A stretch of DNA of 7,618 nucleotides from positions 1 to 7,618 of the forward strand of contig RKAY01000146.1 in NCBI GenBank assembly GCA_014846205.1, in the 5' to 3' direction. Under the pieces are notes generated by a model that had not been told where the DNA came from, ran no database searches, and saw nothing but the letters and a program-made list of their open reading frames with translations. Position 1 is the stretch's first letter, and every line of letters starts with the position of its first letter. This document shows positions 1 to 5,368 of the stretch, in pieces. Source of the DNA: Collinsella aerofaciens. GTDB lineage: Bacteria > Actinomycetota > Coriobacteriia > Coriobacteriales > Coriobacteriaceae. Position numbers and translations under genes: made by a program.

Positions 1-705
1 CAGGCCGGCTTCGGCGGCGCCATGAAGAATCTCGGCATGGGCGGCGGCTCGCGCGCCGGCAAGATGGAGCAGCACTCCGCCGGCAAGCCGAGCGTCAACG
101 CCGAGGCCTGCATCGGCTGCCGCCAGTGCACCAAGATCTGCGCGCACGGCGCCTTCTCGTTTGACGAGACGCGCGAGCACGAGTTTGCCGGCGGCCGTGT
201 GCGCGAGGTGAACGTGGCCCGCATCGACCATGACAGGTGCGTGGGCTGCGGCCGCTGCATCGCCGTATGCAACCAGGACGCCATCAAGCCCGGCTACGCT
301 GCCGCCGTCGAGGTGCTCAACTACAAGATCGCCGAGTACACGAAGGCCGTCGTGGACGGGCGCCCAAGCTTCCACATCAGCCTGGCCATCGACGTCTCCC
401 CCAACTGCGACTGCCACGACGAGAACGACAAGCCCATCGTGGGCGACATCAGGATGTTCGCGAGCTTTGACCCCGTCGCCCTCGACCAGGCCTGCATCGA
501 CGCCGTCATGGCCCAGCCCGCACTTCCCGACACGGAGCTCACGCGCATGCGGCACAAGCTCGAGGCCGCCGGCGAGCTCGACGAGGCCCATGCGCACGAC
601 AAGTTCTACGTGACGCATCCTGACACGGACTGGAAGAGCTGCATCGACCACGCCGAGAAGATCGGCCTGGGCACGCACGAGTACGAGCTCATCGAGGTCA
701 GGTAG
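1..705 (+). CDS. DUF362-type protein with two [4Fe-4S] ferredoxin motifs, C-terminal part (5' end outside window)
   Basis: The frame is open from base 1, so this is the last 234 residues of a longer protein. The first in-frame ATG (base 22) lies inside the conserved glycine-rich stretch FGGAMKNLGMG typical of DUF362 proteins and is not a credible start. Two consecutive CxxCxxCxxxC motifs begin at visible residues 37 (CIGCRQCTKIC) and 80 (CVGCGRCIAVC), each able to bind a [4Fe-4S] cluster, as in bacterial 2[4Fe-4S] ferredoxins. The rest matches the DUF362 C-terminal lobe, with SPNCDCH near residue 134 and FASFDPVALDQACID near 155. The family is cytoplasmic and its reaction is unknown; electron transfer is inferred from the clusters. 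Family members are usually about 370 residues, so roughly a third is missing. Base composition is more GC-rich than in the genes to its right. It converges on the SdpI-like gene with a 14-base gap and no visible terminator. Confidence 0.85.
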   Translation, partial: QAGFGGAMKNLGMGGGSRAGKMEQHSAGKPSVNAEACIGCRQCTKICAHGAFSFDETREHEFAGGRVREVNVARIDHDRCVGCGRCIAVCNQDAIKPGYAAAVEVLNYKIAEYTKAVVDGRPSFHISLAIDVSPNCDCHDENDKPIVGDIRMFASFDPVALDQACIDAVMAQPALPDTELTRMRHKLEAAGELDEAHAHDKFYVTHPDTDWKSCIDHAEKIGLGTHEYELIEVR

Positions 706-719
706 GCTAGGCCTCTGCG

Positions 720-1403
720 CTACCGCGAGCGGCGCCACAGCAGATACGAGTAGCCACAGCACGCCACGCCAGCGGCAACGGTAAGGGCCAGCGACGCAAC
801 CAGGCCAACGGCACCGAGGTCCATGACGCCTTCCGCAATGAACGCAAGCCCGCAAACCATGAAGCACACCCCGCCAAAGCGCTGCGTGCGACGCCAGTTC
901 TCGGCGTCTTCCAGGGCCCAGGGTGTCTTGATGCCAAGCGTGTAGTTTTGCTTCACGCGCGGCAGATAGTTGCCCACGCCAATGAATAGCAATCCGACCG
1001 CACCGGACACCAGCAGGTTAACCGCGCCGGCCGCAGGCATAACACCCCACACCGTGAGCTCCCCCAGCCAGCTTATGCCGCACATGAACAGCGTAAAAGC
1101 GATCACGAAGCCCTGATAGAACCCGCCCGAAGTCCGATACGCCTCTCCCTTGGGGTCGATGCGCGGCACCACATAGAACAACGCGAGGAGCACTAGGGGC
1201 AACGCACCAAGCGCCGATGCCATCCAGCTAGGGCCCCAATCGTTAACGACGCCGTTCGCTCCCCAGTGCGTGGGAATCTGCGCGGGCAGACTCGGCATCA
1301 CCAGGAGGTGCGCCGCAACGTTAACCACGCACAGCGCAGCAAGCACGACCCACACGCGAGGCGATACTCCCGTGCAGTGAATGCCCCTGTTTTCGCTATT
1401 CAT
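720..1403 (-). CDS. SdpI-family integral membrane protein (DUF1648 plus SdpI domains)
   Basis: Predicted protein of 227 residues. In Bacillus subtilis, SdpI gives immunity to the SDP toxin and, when it senses toxin, holds the repressor SdpR at the membrane. Here the N-terminal DUF1648 signature PTHWGANGVVNDWG lies at residues 44-57, and the SdpI-domain signature (GNYLPRVKQNY, then TPWALEDAENWRRT) at about 145-175. Six hydrophobic segments are visible at roughly 17-36, 62-79, 98-122, 127-147, 176-196 and 200-222, so it should be a polytopic plasma-membrane protein. I chose the ATG at 1403 because AAGGTG sits six bases upstream. An in-frame GTG at 1412 would add three residues but lies inside that binding site. 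The start overlaps the stop of the upstream regulator by eight bases, implying translational coupling. No sdpABC-type toxin genes are in the window, so the true ligand is unknown; homologues also occur as general stress or lantibiotic-resistance proteins. Confidence 0.87.
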   Translation of the reverse strand: MNSENRGIHCTGVSPRVWVVLAALCVVNVAAHLLVMPSLPAQIPTHWGANGVVNDWGPSWMASALGALPLVLLALFYVVPRIDPKGEAYRTSGGFYQGFVIAFTLFMCGISWLGELTVWGVMPAAGAVNLLVSGAVGLLFIGVGNYLPRVKQNYTLGIKTPWALEDAENWRRTQRFGGVCFMVCGLAFIAEGVMDLGAVGLVASLALTVAAGVACCGYSYLLWRRSR

Positions 1404-1674
1404 TCTTATCACCTTCAGTGTTGGTAAACCCCATAAACCAGCCGATCAAATCCTGCATGACGGTGGTGTTTAAGCTGTATACGATGTTTTGGCCATGGCG
1501 CTCGTCGGTCACCAACCCGGCGTTTTTGAGCGTCGCCAAGTGATGGCTCAGCGACGGCTTACTGATATCGAAATGCTCGGCAAGCTCCCCCGCCGTGCAA
1601 TTGCCCTCGCGCAGCAGTTCCAAGATGCGCCGCCGCGTAGGATCGGCCAGCGCCTTAAAACCCTCTCCCGGCAT
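1396..1674 (-). CDS. ArsR-family transcriptional repressor, SdpR type
   Basis: Predicted protein of 92 residues, the usual size for a single winged-helix ArsR protein. The N-terminus FKALADPTRRRILELL is the classic ArsR helix, followed by the recognition-helix region FDISKPSLSHHLATLKNAGL. The C-terminal part (YSLNTTVMQDLIGWFMGF) closely resembles Bacillus SdpR, including the SLNTTV..D..W pattern. No metal-binding ELCVC-type cysteines are present, which argues against a metal sensor. The ATG at 1674 is preferred over an upstream in-frame GTG at 1692 because AGGAGGT lies between them, four bases before the ATG when measured from AGGAGG. It is the first gene of a two-gene operon with the SdpI-like gene. 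By analogy it probably represses its own promoter until the membrane partner sequesters it; the palindrome at 1723-1746 is the candidate operator. Confidence 0.88.
   Translation of the reverse strand: MPGEGFKALADPTRRRILELLREGNCTAGELAEHFDISKPSLSHHLATLKNAGLVTDERHGQNIVYSLNTTVMQDLIGWFMGFTNTEGDKNE
1408..1415 (-). promoter_or_regulatory. Ribosome binding site of the SdpI-like gene
   Basis: The minus strand reads AAGGTGAT, ending four bases before the ATG at 1403; its AAGGTG core is six bases away. It lies inside the end of the regulator gene and decides between the ATG at 1403 and the GTG at 1412. Confidence 0.65.
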
Positions 1675-1677
1675 AAG

Positions 1678-1684
1678 ACCTCCT
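1678..1684 (-). promoter_or_regulatory. Ribosome binding site of the SdpR-like gene
   Basis: The minus strand reads AGGAGGT followed by CTT and then the ATG at 1674. The site is strong but closely spaced. Its position downstream of the GTG at 1692 shows that the longer reading is not the real start. Confidence 0.7.
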
Positions 1685-1708
1685 CTCAGCACCCCTCATG
1701 ACGCGCAC

Positions 1709-1737
1709 ACTATACTCGATATTTAGATGTTTGTCTA
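1709..1737 (-). promoter_or_regulatory. Promoter of the sdpRI-type operon
   Basis: The minus strand shows a -35 hexamer TAGACA (1732-1737) and a -10 hexamer TATAGT (1709-1714) separated by exactly 17 bases. Each hexamer matches the housekeeping sigma consensus at five of six positions. Transcription would start near 1702, giving a leader of about 28 bases before the ATG at 1674. Confidence 0.72.
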
Positions 1738-1746
1738 ACTATCTAA
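1723..1746. promoter_or_regulatory. Candidate ArsR/SdpR operator (palindrome over the -35 region)
   Basis: The plus strand has TTAGA (1723-1727), then TCTAA at 1734-1738 and again at 1742-1746. The first arm can pair symmetrically with either copy; TTAGAT at 1723-1728 and ATCTAA at 1741-1746 give the wider palindrome. AT-rich dyads over the promoter are usual for ArsR-family operators. Here the dyad covers the -35 hexamer and part of the spacer, so bound repressor should block RNA polymerase. That this gene's product is the binder is inference from adjacency. Confidence 0.5.
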
Positions 1747-1779
1747 TCGCAATGCTTCAAACCACATCAAGCAAACGCC

Positions 1780-1808
1780 ATCGCAACCTATGGGCGATTA
1801 CCTATAAT
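1780..1808 (+). promoter_or_regulatory. Possible promoter of the tcdA-tatD pair
   Basis: A perfect -10 hexamer TATAAT lies at 1803-1808, 44 bases before the ATG at 1853. The hexamer 17 bases upstream (ATCGCA, 1780-1785) matches only three of six -35 positions, and no extended TGn is present. It is the best candidate in the divergent intergenic region for plus-strand transcription. Confidence 0.45.
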
Positions 1809-1841
1809 GGCGATAGCTAAAACACGATTCGCTTCCCCATC

Positions 1842-1847
1842 GGAGGA
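1842..1847 (+). promoter_or_regulatory. Ribosome binding site of tcdA
   Basis: GGAGGA lies six bases before the ATG at 1853 when measured from GGAGG. An in-frame ATG at 1847 overlaps the last base of the site, so it cannot be served by it; this rules out that earlier start. Confidence 0.75.
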
Positions 1848-1852
1848 TGTCT

Positions 1853-2644
1853 ATGACCGAAACTGTTGCACTCGTCGAGACACGCGACACCAAGCTCGAA
1901 ATCATCATGGGCCGCGAGGCACTCGACAAGCTCGCCGATGCCACGGTACTGGTACTCGGCTGCGGGGGTGTGGGCTCTAACTGCTGCGAGGCACTTGCCC
2001 GTGGCGGCATTGGTCATTTCGTCATTCTGGACAAGGACATCATCGCGCCCAGCAATATCAATCGCCAGGCCATCGCCTTTCATAGCACCGTCGGCAAACG
2101 CAAGGTTGACGTGATGGAAGCCATGATCCACGATATCAATCCTGCCGCCACCGTCATCAAGCGTACCGAATACCTGCTGAGCGACAACATCGACGAGTTC
2201 TTTGCGAGCGTTTTTGAGCAGACGGGCGGCAAGCTCGACTACGTCGTCGACGCCATCGACACCATCTCGGCCAAGCTCACTATTGCCAAATATGCTCAGG
2301 ACCACGACATCCGTTTGGTTAGCTCCATGGGCGGGGCCAACAAGCTCCATCCCGAGTGCCTCCGCTTTGCCGACATCTTCGATACGGTACGTGACCCCAT
2401 GAGCCGCATTATGCGCAAAGAATGTAAGAAGCGCGGAATCAAAAGCCTACATGTTCTGTTTAGCTGCGAGGAATCGGTTAAGACACAGCCCCGCGACCCT
2501 TCCAACATCCACGAGCGCACCGAGCTGGGAACTGCCAGTTTTATGCCGCCCATCATGGGTCAGATGATTGCCGGCGAGGTTATCCGCCAGATCAGTGGCC
2601 GCGGCACCGAACGCGTACGCTCCGATGGCCAGCGCCTAAATTAA
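1853..2644 (+). CDS. tcdA: tRNA threonylcarbamoyladenosine dehydratase (TcdA/CsdL, ThiF/E1-like family)
   Basis: Predicted protein of 263 residues, the normal length for TcdA. The enzyme uses ATP to cyclise N6-threonylcarbamoyladenosine at tRNA position 37 into the hydantoin form ct6A, in the cytoplasm. The N-terminal segment RDTKLEIIMGREALDKLADA precedes a Rossmann fold with the nucleotide-binding loop GCGGVGS at residues 36-42. The E1-like adenylation residues follow: D60 and D62 at the end of the second strand, N68, and the NRQ motif at 70-72, then K84. VVDAIDT near residue 130 and the C-terminal signature GTASFMPPIMGQMIAGEVIR near 225-245 are characteristic of TcdA rather than MoeB or ThiF. 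There is no rhodanese extension. The next gene, tatD-like, starts 14 bases after the stop, so they are probably co-transcribed. No oddities are seen. Confidence 0.9.
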   Translation: MTETVALVETRDTKLEIIMGREALDKLADATVLVLGCGGVGSNCCEALARGGIGHFVILDKDIIAPSNINRQAIAFHSTVGKRKVDVMEAMIHDINPAATVIKRTEYLLSDNIDEFFASVFEQTGGKLDYVVDAIDTISAKLTIAKYAQDHDIRLVSSMGGANKLHPECLRFADIFDTVRDPMSRIMRKECKKRGIKSLHVLFSCEESVKTQPRDPSNIHERTELGTASFMPPIMGQMIAGEVIRQISGRGTERVRSDGQRLN

Positions 2645-2658
2645 CGAGACGCACCGCG

Positions 2659-3441
2659 ATGACACCGCAATTATTTGATGCGCATTGCCATCTTGATTTA
2701 ATGGCTCGCCCGGACGCCGTTGCCGACGAAACTGTGGCTATAGGACTGGGGGTCTTTGATTGCGGGGTCGACCCACGCGACTTCGCGGCAGCAAAAAAGC
2801 GTGCCAGCCGCTACCCAAACATTATCGCGGGCATCGGCCTCCATCCCTGGTGGCTCGCCGACGGCCGCTGCGGTCCTGCCGAAGTCAATCTACTTTGCGA
2901 AGTTGCCGCCCAAGAGCGCTACATCGGCGAGGTGGGACTCGACTTTTCCGCGCGTTTTGCCGGAAGCGAACCGCTTCAAATACAGGCACTTGACCGGCTC
3001 TGCGATGCGCTCGTGCAGCGCCCTCTTGCCGGGCGTGTGATATCAATTCACGCCGTTCGTTCGGCAGGAACCGTACTGGACGTCCTCGAATCGCACGGAC
3101 TACTCATCCCAAACCCCGACTCCCCCGTTATCATCTTCCACTGGTTTAGTGGTACTTCGGACGAACTCGTCCGCGCGCGTAATGCGGGCTGCCATTTTTC
3201 CGTCAACGAACGCATGCTCGCGTCTAAACGAGGACACGAATACGCACGACAGATTCCACTCGACCGCCTGCTGCTCGAGACTGATGCACCAGCCCAGCCG
3301 CAAGCAGATGCAAGCGCACAGCAGCTCATCGCATCGCTAAAAAGCGTCTCCCGACGCATCGCCGAACTTAAAAACTGCTCCGCGGAGGACATCGAATCGC
3401 TCGTTGTGGGAAATTCGCGCTCCATATTCGACTTCCGCTGA
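2659..3441 (+). CDS. TatD-family metal-dependent hydrolase (putative DNase)
   Basis: Predicted protein of 260 residues with the amidohydrolase TIM-barrel pattern of TatD. The expected metal ligands are present in order: H9 and H11 in DAHCHLD, E91 in IGEVGLD, H131 in ISIHAVRS, H161 in FHWFSG, and D209 in LLLETDAP. GIGLHPWW at 58-65 is also typical. TatD proteins are Mg-dependent 3'-5' exonucleases acting on DNA, and some act on RNA or peroxide-damaged DNA; the exact substrate here cannot be read from sequence. The common HCFSG is replaced by HWFSG, a subfamily variant that leaves the metal ligand intact. The start is the ATG 14 bases after the tcdA stop. The binding site before it is weak (CGAGAC), so translation may depend on coupling to tcdA. 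The gene ends two bases before the inverted-repeat element at 3443. Confidence 0.87.
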   Translation: MTPQLFDAHCHLDLMARPDAVADETVAIGLGVFDCGVDPRDFAAAKKRASRYPNIIAGIGLHPWWLADGRCGPAEVNLLCEVAAQERYIGEVGLDFSARFAGSEPLQIQALDRLCDALVQRPLAGRVISIHAVRSAGTVLDVLESHGLLIPNPDSPVIIFHWFSGTSDELVRARNAGCHFSVNERMLASKRGHEYARQIPLDRLLLETDAPAQPQADASAQQLIASLKSVSRRIAELKNCSAEDIESLVVGNSRSIFDFR

Positions 3442-3475
3442 CCCCGGTGGGCAAAAAACATCAAATATGAGTACT

Positions 3476-3505
3476 GTTGCAAAGCTAGTAGCATTATTTT
3501 GCAAC
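3476..3505. repeat. Left subterminal stem-loop of the inverted-repeat element
   Basis: GTTGCAAA (3476-3483) and TTTGCAAC (3498-3505) are perfect complements, giving an 8-bp stem around a 14-base loop. The first two bases overlap the left inverted end. Confidence 0.6.
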
Positions 3506-3510
3506 AAAAG

Positions 3511-3550
3511 AACGCCTTGATAATGTACAGCCGTTCATTATCAAGGCGTT
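3511..3550. terminator. 15-bp perfect hairpin, probable bidirectional terminator
   Basis: Bases 3511-3525 and 3536-3550 are exact reverse complements (AACGCCTTGATAATG and its partner) around a 10-base loop. AAAAG precedes the stem and TTTTAG overlaps and follows it, so the U-tract is short in both directions. It lies between the convergent tatD-like and kinase genes, where a bidirectional terminator is expected. The GC content of the stem is moderate, so termination strength is uncertain. Confidence 0.55.
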
Positions 3551-3555
3551 TTAGC

Positions 3556-3569
3556 ATGGCTAAAGCCAT
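3556..3569. repeat. Small perfect hairpin inside the element
   Basis: ATGGCT (3556-3561) and AGCCAT (3564-3569) are exact complements separated by AA. The two-base gap would force the innermost pair open in RNA. It lies just after the 15-bp hairpin. Confidence 0.35.
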
Positions 3570-3591
3570 ATTTAACAGGTTTTAATCGCCC

Positions 3592-3615
3592 CCAGGCGCT
3601 CAACCAGGCCCTCAA
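3592..3615. repeat. 12-base tandem duplication
   Basis: CCAGGCGCTCAA (3592-3603) is followed directly by CCAGGCCCTCAA (3604-3615), matching at 11 of 12 positions. It lies in the right half of the inverted-repeat element and codes for nothing recognisable. Confidence 0.55.
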
Positions 3616-3628
3616 AAGCTTAATTTCG

Positions 3629-3649
3629 CTGTTACTAAAATAGTGACAG
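3629..3649. repeat. Right subterminal stem-loop of the inverted-repeat element
   Basis: CTGTTACT (3629-3636) and AGTGACAG (3642-3649) form an 8-bp stem with one G-U pair and a five-base loop. The last four bases overlap the right inverted end, mirroring the stem-loop on the left side. Confidence 0.55.
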
Positions 3650-3682
3650 TACTCATATTTGGCATTTTTTGCCCACAGGGTT

Positions 3683-3710
3683 CCGGGGAGGCGACAATTC
3701 GACTCTCCGG
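3683..3710 (-). terminator. Hairpin just downstream of the kinase gene
   Basis: On the minus strand CCGGAGAG and CTCCCCGG can form an 8-bp GC-rich stem with one G-U pair, 10 bases after the stop codon of the PfkB-type kinase. There is no T-run after it, so it is at best a weak or assisted terminator, or an mRNA 3'-end stabiliser. Confidence 0.3.
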
Positions 3711-3720
3711 GACTACTCAA

Positions 3721-4584
3721 TTATTCGAAAATCGGCGCTCCGTGGCCCCAAGAACCTTCCATGCCGCACACGGTCGAGGCAAACCCGGCAGCAAAGTCGA
3801 GCGCGCGCTCGATGGCCTCGGCGCCATCCTCGCCACGCTTGGCGGAATCGAGATAGCACATCAAAAACGAGGTGAGGAACGAGTCGCCCGCCCCCATGGT
3901 GTCCTTCATGTCCGTTACCGGTTTAGCCAGCTGGCGGTAATAACGCTCGCCGTCGTAAGCAATGCAGCCCTCGGCGCCCGCCGTAGCCGACACAAAACGC
4001 GGACCCAAGCCCTTCACCCATGCCAGACGCTCGCGAATCTCGTCTTCATTCGCGGCATCCGCGGCGCTAAAGAAAGCAAAGTCGACGTACGGAGCGACCT
4101 GCTCGTAGTATTCATCGGTCGAATCATCCGAGAAGTCAAACGAGACGGTAATTCCCGCAGCCTTCAGTTTGGGGAGTTCGCGCTCGGTAAAGCAGTAGTT
4201 GCCCGAATGAACCACGTCAAACTGCTTCATATATGCTAGATCAAAACGATCGAGCACATAGCGCGCATCGCCGCGGATGCCGCCCTCGTTCGACCCCAAA
4301 AACACGCGGTCACCATCGACCACGGTAACACGAGCCGCGCCGTTCTCGCCGATGAGCTGTTTACATTTGGCGAGCTCGACACCCTCGTCCTCAAGGCTCG
4401 CGATGACATGCTCGGCCGCGGCGTCGTTTCCAAAGATACCCACATACGCGGAGCGCGCAGCCCCGCACTTCTTGGCATACACGGCAAAGTTCACCGCATT
4501 GCCACCCGGATACATAGTATGGATATGCTCGTAACGATCGACGACGTTATCGCCAAACCCAAGAGCGTTAACGTTAAATGTCAT
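3721..4584 (-). CDS. PfkB-family carbohydrate kinase, fructoselysine 6-kinase (FrlD) type
   Basis: Predicted protein of 287 residues. PfkB (ribokinase-fold) features are present: GDNVVDRY at residues 11-18, the sugar-binding PGGNAVN at 26-32, and the anion-hole and catalytic motif DTMGAGDSF at 228-236 with D234 as the expected base. Several stretches resemble E. coli FrlD specifically: GDN.VD at the start, GGNAVN.AVY, DRVF, FDFSD, and the C-terminal GMEGSWGHG. FrlD phosphorylates fructoselysine, an Amadori product, at C6. This exact substrate is inferred from similarity, since related kinases act on other sugars. The start ATG has GAGGGGAG seven bases upstream. It is the last gene of a minus-strand series and follows the HAD gene by 60 bases. 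No FrlB-type deglycase or transporter is in the window, so the pathway is not complete here. Fructokinase or a sugar-nucleoside kinase are alternatives. Confidence 0.8.
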   Translation of the reverse strand: MTFNVNALGFGDNVVDRYEHIHTMYPGGNAVNFAVYAKKCGAARSAYVGIFGNDAAAEHVIASLEDEGVELAKCKQLIGENGAARVTVVDGDRVFLGSNEGGIRGDARYVLDRFDLAYMKQFDVVHSGNYCFTERELPKLKAAGITVSFDFSDDSTDEYYEQVAPYVDFAFFSAADAANEDEIRERLAWVKGLGPRFVSATAGAEGCIAYDGERYYRQLAKPVTDMKDTMGAGDSFLTSFLMCYLDSAKRGEDGAEAIERALDFAAGFASTVCGMEGSWGHGAPIFE

Positions 4585-4597
4585 AGCACCGCTCCCC

Positions 4598-4613
4598 TCT
4601 CGTCCTAACGAGA
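4598..4613 (-). promoter_or_regulatory. Small hairpin abutting the kinase ribosome binding site
   Basis: On the minus strand TCTCGT and ACGAGA form a perfect 6-bp stem with loop TAGG. The 3' arm ends within GAGGGGAG, the binding site of the kinase gene (4592-4599), so folding could modestly affect translation. This may be chance. Confidence 0.25.
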
Positions 4614-4644
4614 TCGCTTTAATGGCTGCCGTGCCACCCTGGCC

Positions 4645-5304
4645 CTACGCGAGTTCCAGCAAATCCGGCAGCTGGTCGATAATCTTATCCGCAGCATCTT
4701 GGCTAAATCCAAAGCGCTCCTCGCGCTTGGCAATCACCGTCAGGCCCGCTCGCTTGCCGGCAGTAATGCCGTACACCGAGTCCTCCACGCAGCAGCAGCG
4801 GTCCGTAGGCAATCCCAAACGGTCTATGGCGTGCAAATAGATGTCGGGCTCGGGCTTACTGCGCTTAAACTGCTCGCCCGAGACCAAAAACTCAAAGTAA
4901 TCACGAATGCCGCAGGTGCCCAAAACTTCCTCGATATTATTCAGCGGCGACGACGACGCCAATGCAACGCGAACACCGCGGTCTTTGAGCCCCGCCAGCG
5001 TCTCGGGAACACCGGGGTTCAGTAGCTTGCAATAGTCGCAGACACAAGAGCTCGCCCACACATCGTAACGGGCCTCGGCGTCTTCGGGCTCAAGGGTACC
5101 CGAGCCCGCACGCCTGTACCATTCCACGAGCACCTGCTGAAAATCGCGATGCGACGACCCCACAATTGCATTGAGTTCGTCGCGCGTCACAGAAATCTGC
5201 AGGTAATCGATAAACTTCTCGAGTTCCTTTTGATAGTAAAACTCGGTGTCGACCAAAACGCCGTCCATGTCAAAGATAACGGCGTCAAACGGAAATGCGG
5301 ACAC
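4645..5304 (-). CDS. HAD-superfamily phosphatase, subfamily IA, beta-phosphoglucomutase-like
   Basis: Predicted protein of 219 residues, standard for this family. Motif I FDMDGVLVDTE (residues 11-21) carries the nucleophile D12 and acid/base D14. Motif II is ASSSP, the catalytic lysine lies in KRSKPEPDIY, and motif III/IV is VEDSVYGITAGKRAGL, which also matches the beta-phosphoglucomutase pattern. An alpha-helical C1 cap lies between motif I and motif II. Such proteins are cytosolic phosphatases or mutases for sugar phosphates; which one cannot be settled. I chose the GTG start at 5304 because AGGGAGG ends five bases before it. A longer reading from 5352 would run its extra residues through a terminator-like hairpin and has no binding site. 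It follows the Cof-type HAD gene by 64 bases. Confidence 0.85.
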   Translation of the reverse strand: MSAFPFDAVIFDMDGVLVDTEFYYQKELEKFIDYLQISVTRDELNAIVGSSHRDFQQVLVEWYRRAGSGTLEPEDAEARYDVWASSCVCDYCKLLNPGVPETLAGLKDRGVRVALASSSPLNNIEEVLGTCGIRDYFEFLVSGEQFKRSKPEPDIYLHAIDRLGLPTDRCCCVEDSVYGITAGKRAGLTVIAKREERFGFSQDAADKIIDQLPDLLELA

Positions 5305-5309
5305 GGCAC

Positions 5310-5316
5310 CCTCCCT
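5310..5316 (-). promoter_or_regulatory. Ribosome binding site that fixes a GTG start
   Basis: The minus strand reads AGGGAGG, then five bases (GTGCC), then GTG at 5304. It sits directly against the T-run of the upstream hairpin at 5317-5345. Confidence 0.7.
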
Positions 5317-5345
5317 AACAAAAGGACGCCCGCGAGCAGGCGCCC
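5317..5345 (-). terminator. GC-rich hairpin with T-run between the two HAD genes
   Basis: On the minus strand bases 5345-5324 form a stem of nine pairs, two of them G-U, closing on the loop CTCG. TTTTGTT follows at 5323-5317. This has intrinsic-terminator shape with a slightly imperfect U-tract. It lies 23 bases after the stop of the Cof-type gene and touches the binding site of the next gene, so it may act as a partial terminator or attenuator inside the series. Confidence 0.6.
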
Positions 5346-5368
5346 GAGCCATGCATTAATCGGCGATT

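Larger units (their letters stand above)
3443..3680. repeat. MITE-like inverted-repeat element between convergent genes
   Basis: Bases 3443-3477 and 3646-3680 are inverted copies matching at 31 of 35 positions. The strongest part reads CAAATATGAGTACTGT (3462-3477), repeated as its reverse complement at 3646-3661; GTGGGCAAAAAA at the outer end (3447-3458) is also exact. Each end is followed inward by its own stem-loop: GTTGCAAA/TTTGCAAC on the left and CTGTTACT/AGTGACAG on the right. A 15-bp perfect hairpin sits between them at 3511-3550. The element is about 238 bases, AT-richer than the flanking genes, and has no transposase frame. It resembles a miniature inverted-repeat element or a compound 3'-end signal shared by the two convergent genes. 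I see no convincing flanking target duplication. Confidence 0.75.

Noticed and set aside
1817..2350. A 177-residue open frame on the minus strand inside tcdA.
   Set aside because: It is a complementary-frame shadow of tcdA, and its start has no binding site.
3048..3569. A 173-residue minus-strand frame covering the 3' half of tatD and part of the element.
   Set aside because: Serine- and arginine-rich low-complexity translation opposite conserved TatD motifs; the start lies in the repeat element.
3556..3585. A nine-codon frame MAKAIFNRF inside the element, a possible small peptide.
   Set aside because: No binding site, very short, and the ATG lies in a hairpin arm; chance is the simpler explanation.
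3688..3715. A tRNA 3'-end look-alike (AATTCGACTCTCCGGG) beside the inverted-repeat element, which would suggest an attachment site.
   Set aside because: The bases do not form a proper T-arm stem with TTCGA in the loop, no acceptor stem partner or anticodon arm exists upstream, and the pairing seen is a simple hairpin.
3643..4239. A 198-residue open frame on the plus strand opposite the PfkB-type kinase.
   Set aside because: It is the antisense shadow of a clear kinase gene, starts inside the inverted-repeat element without a binding site and matches no family.
5305..5352. A 16-residue N-terminal extension of the beta-phosphoglucomutase-like protein.
   Set aside because: The extension reads through a terminator-like hairpin and the binding site of the GTG start, and the family begins just before the FDMDG motif.
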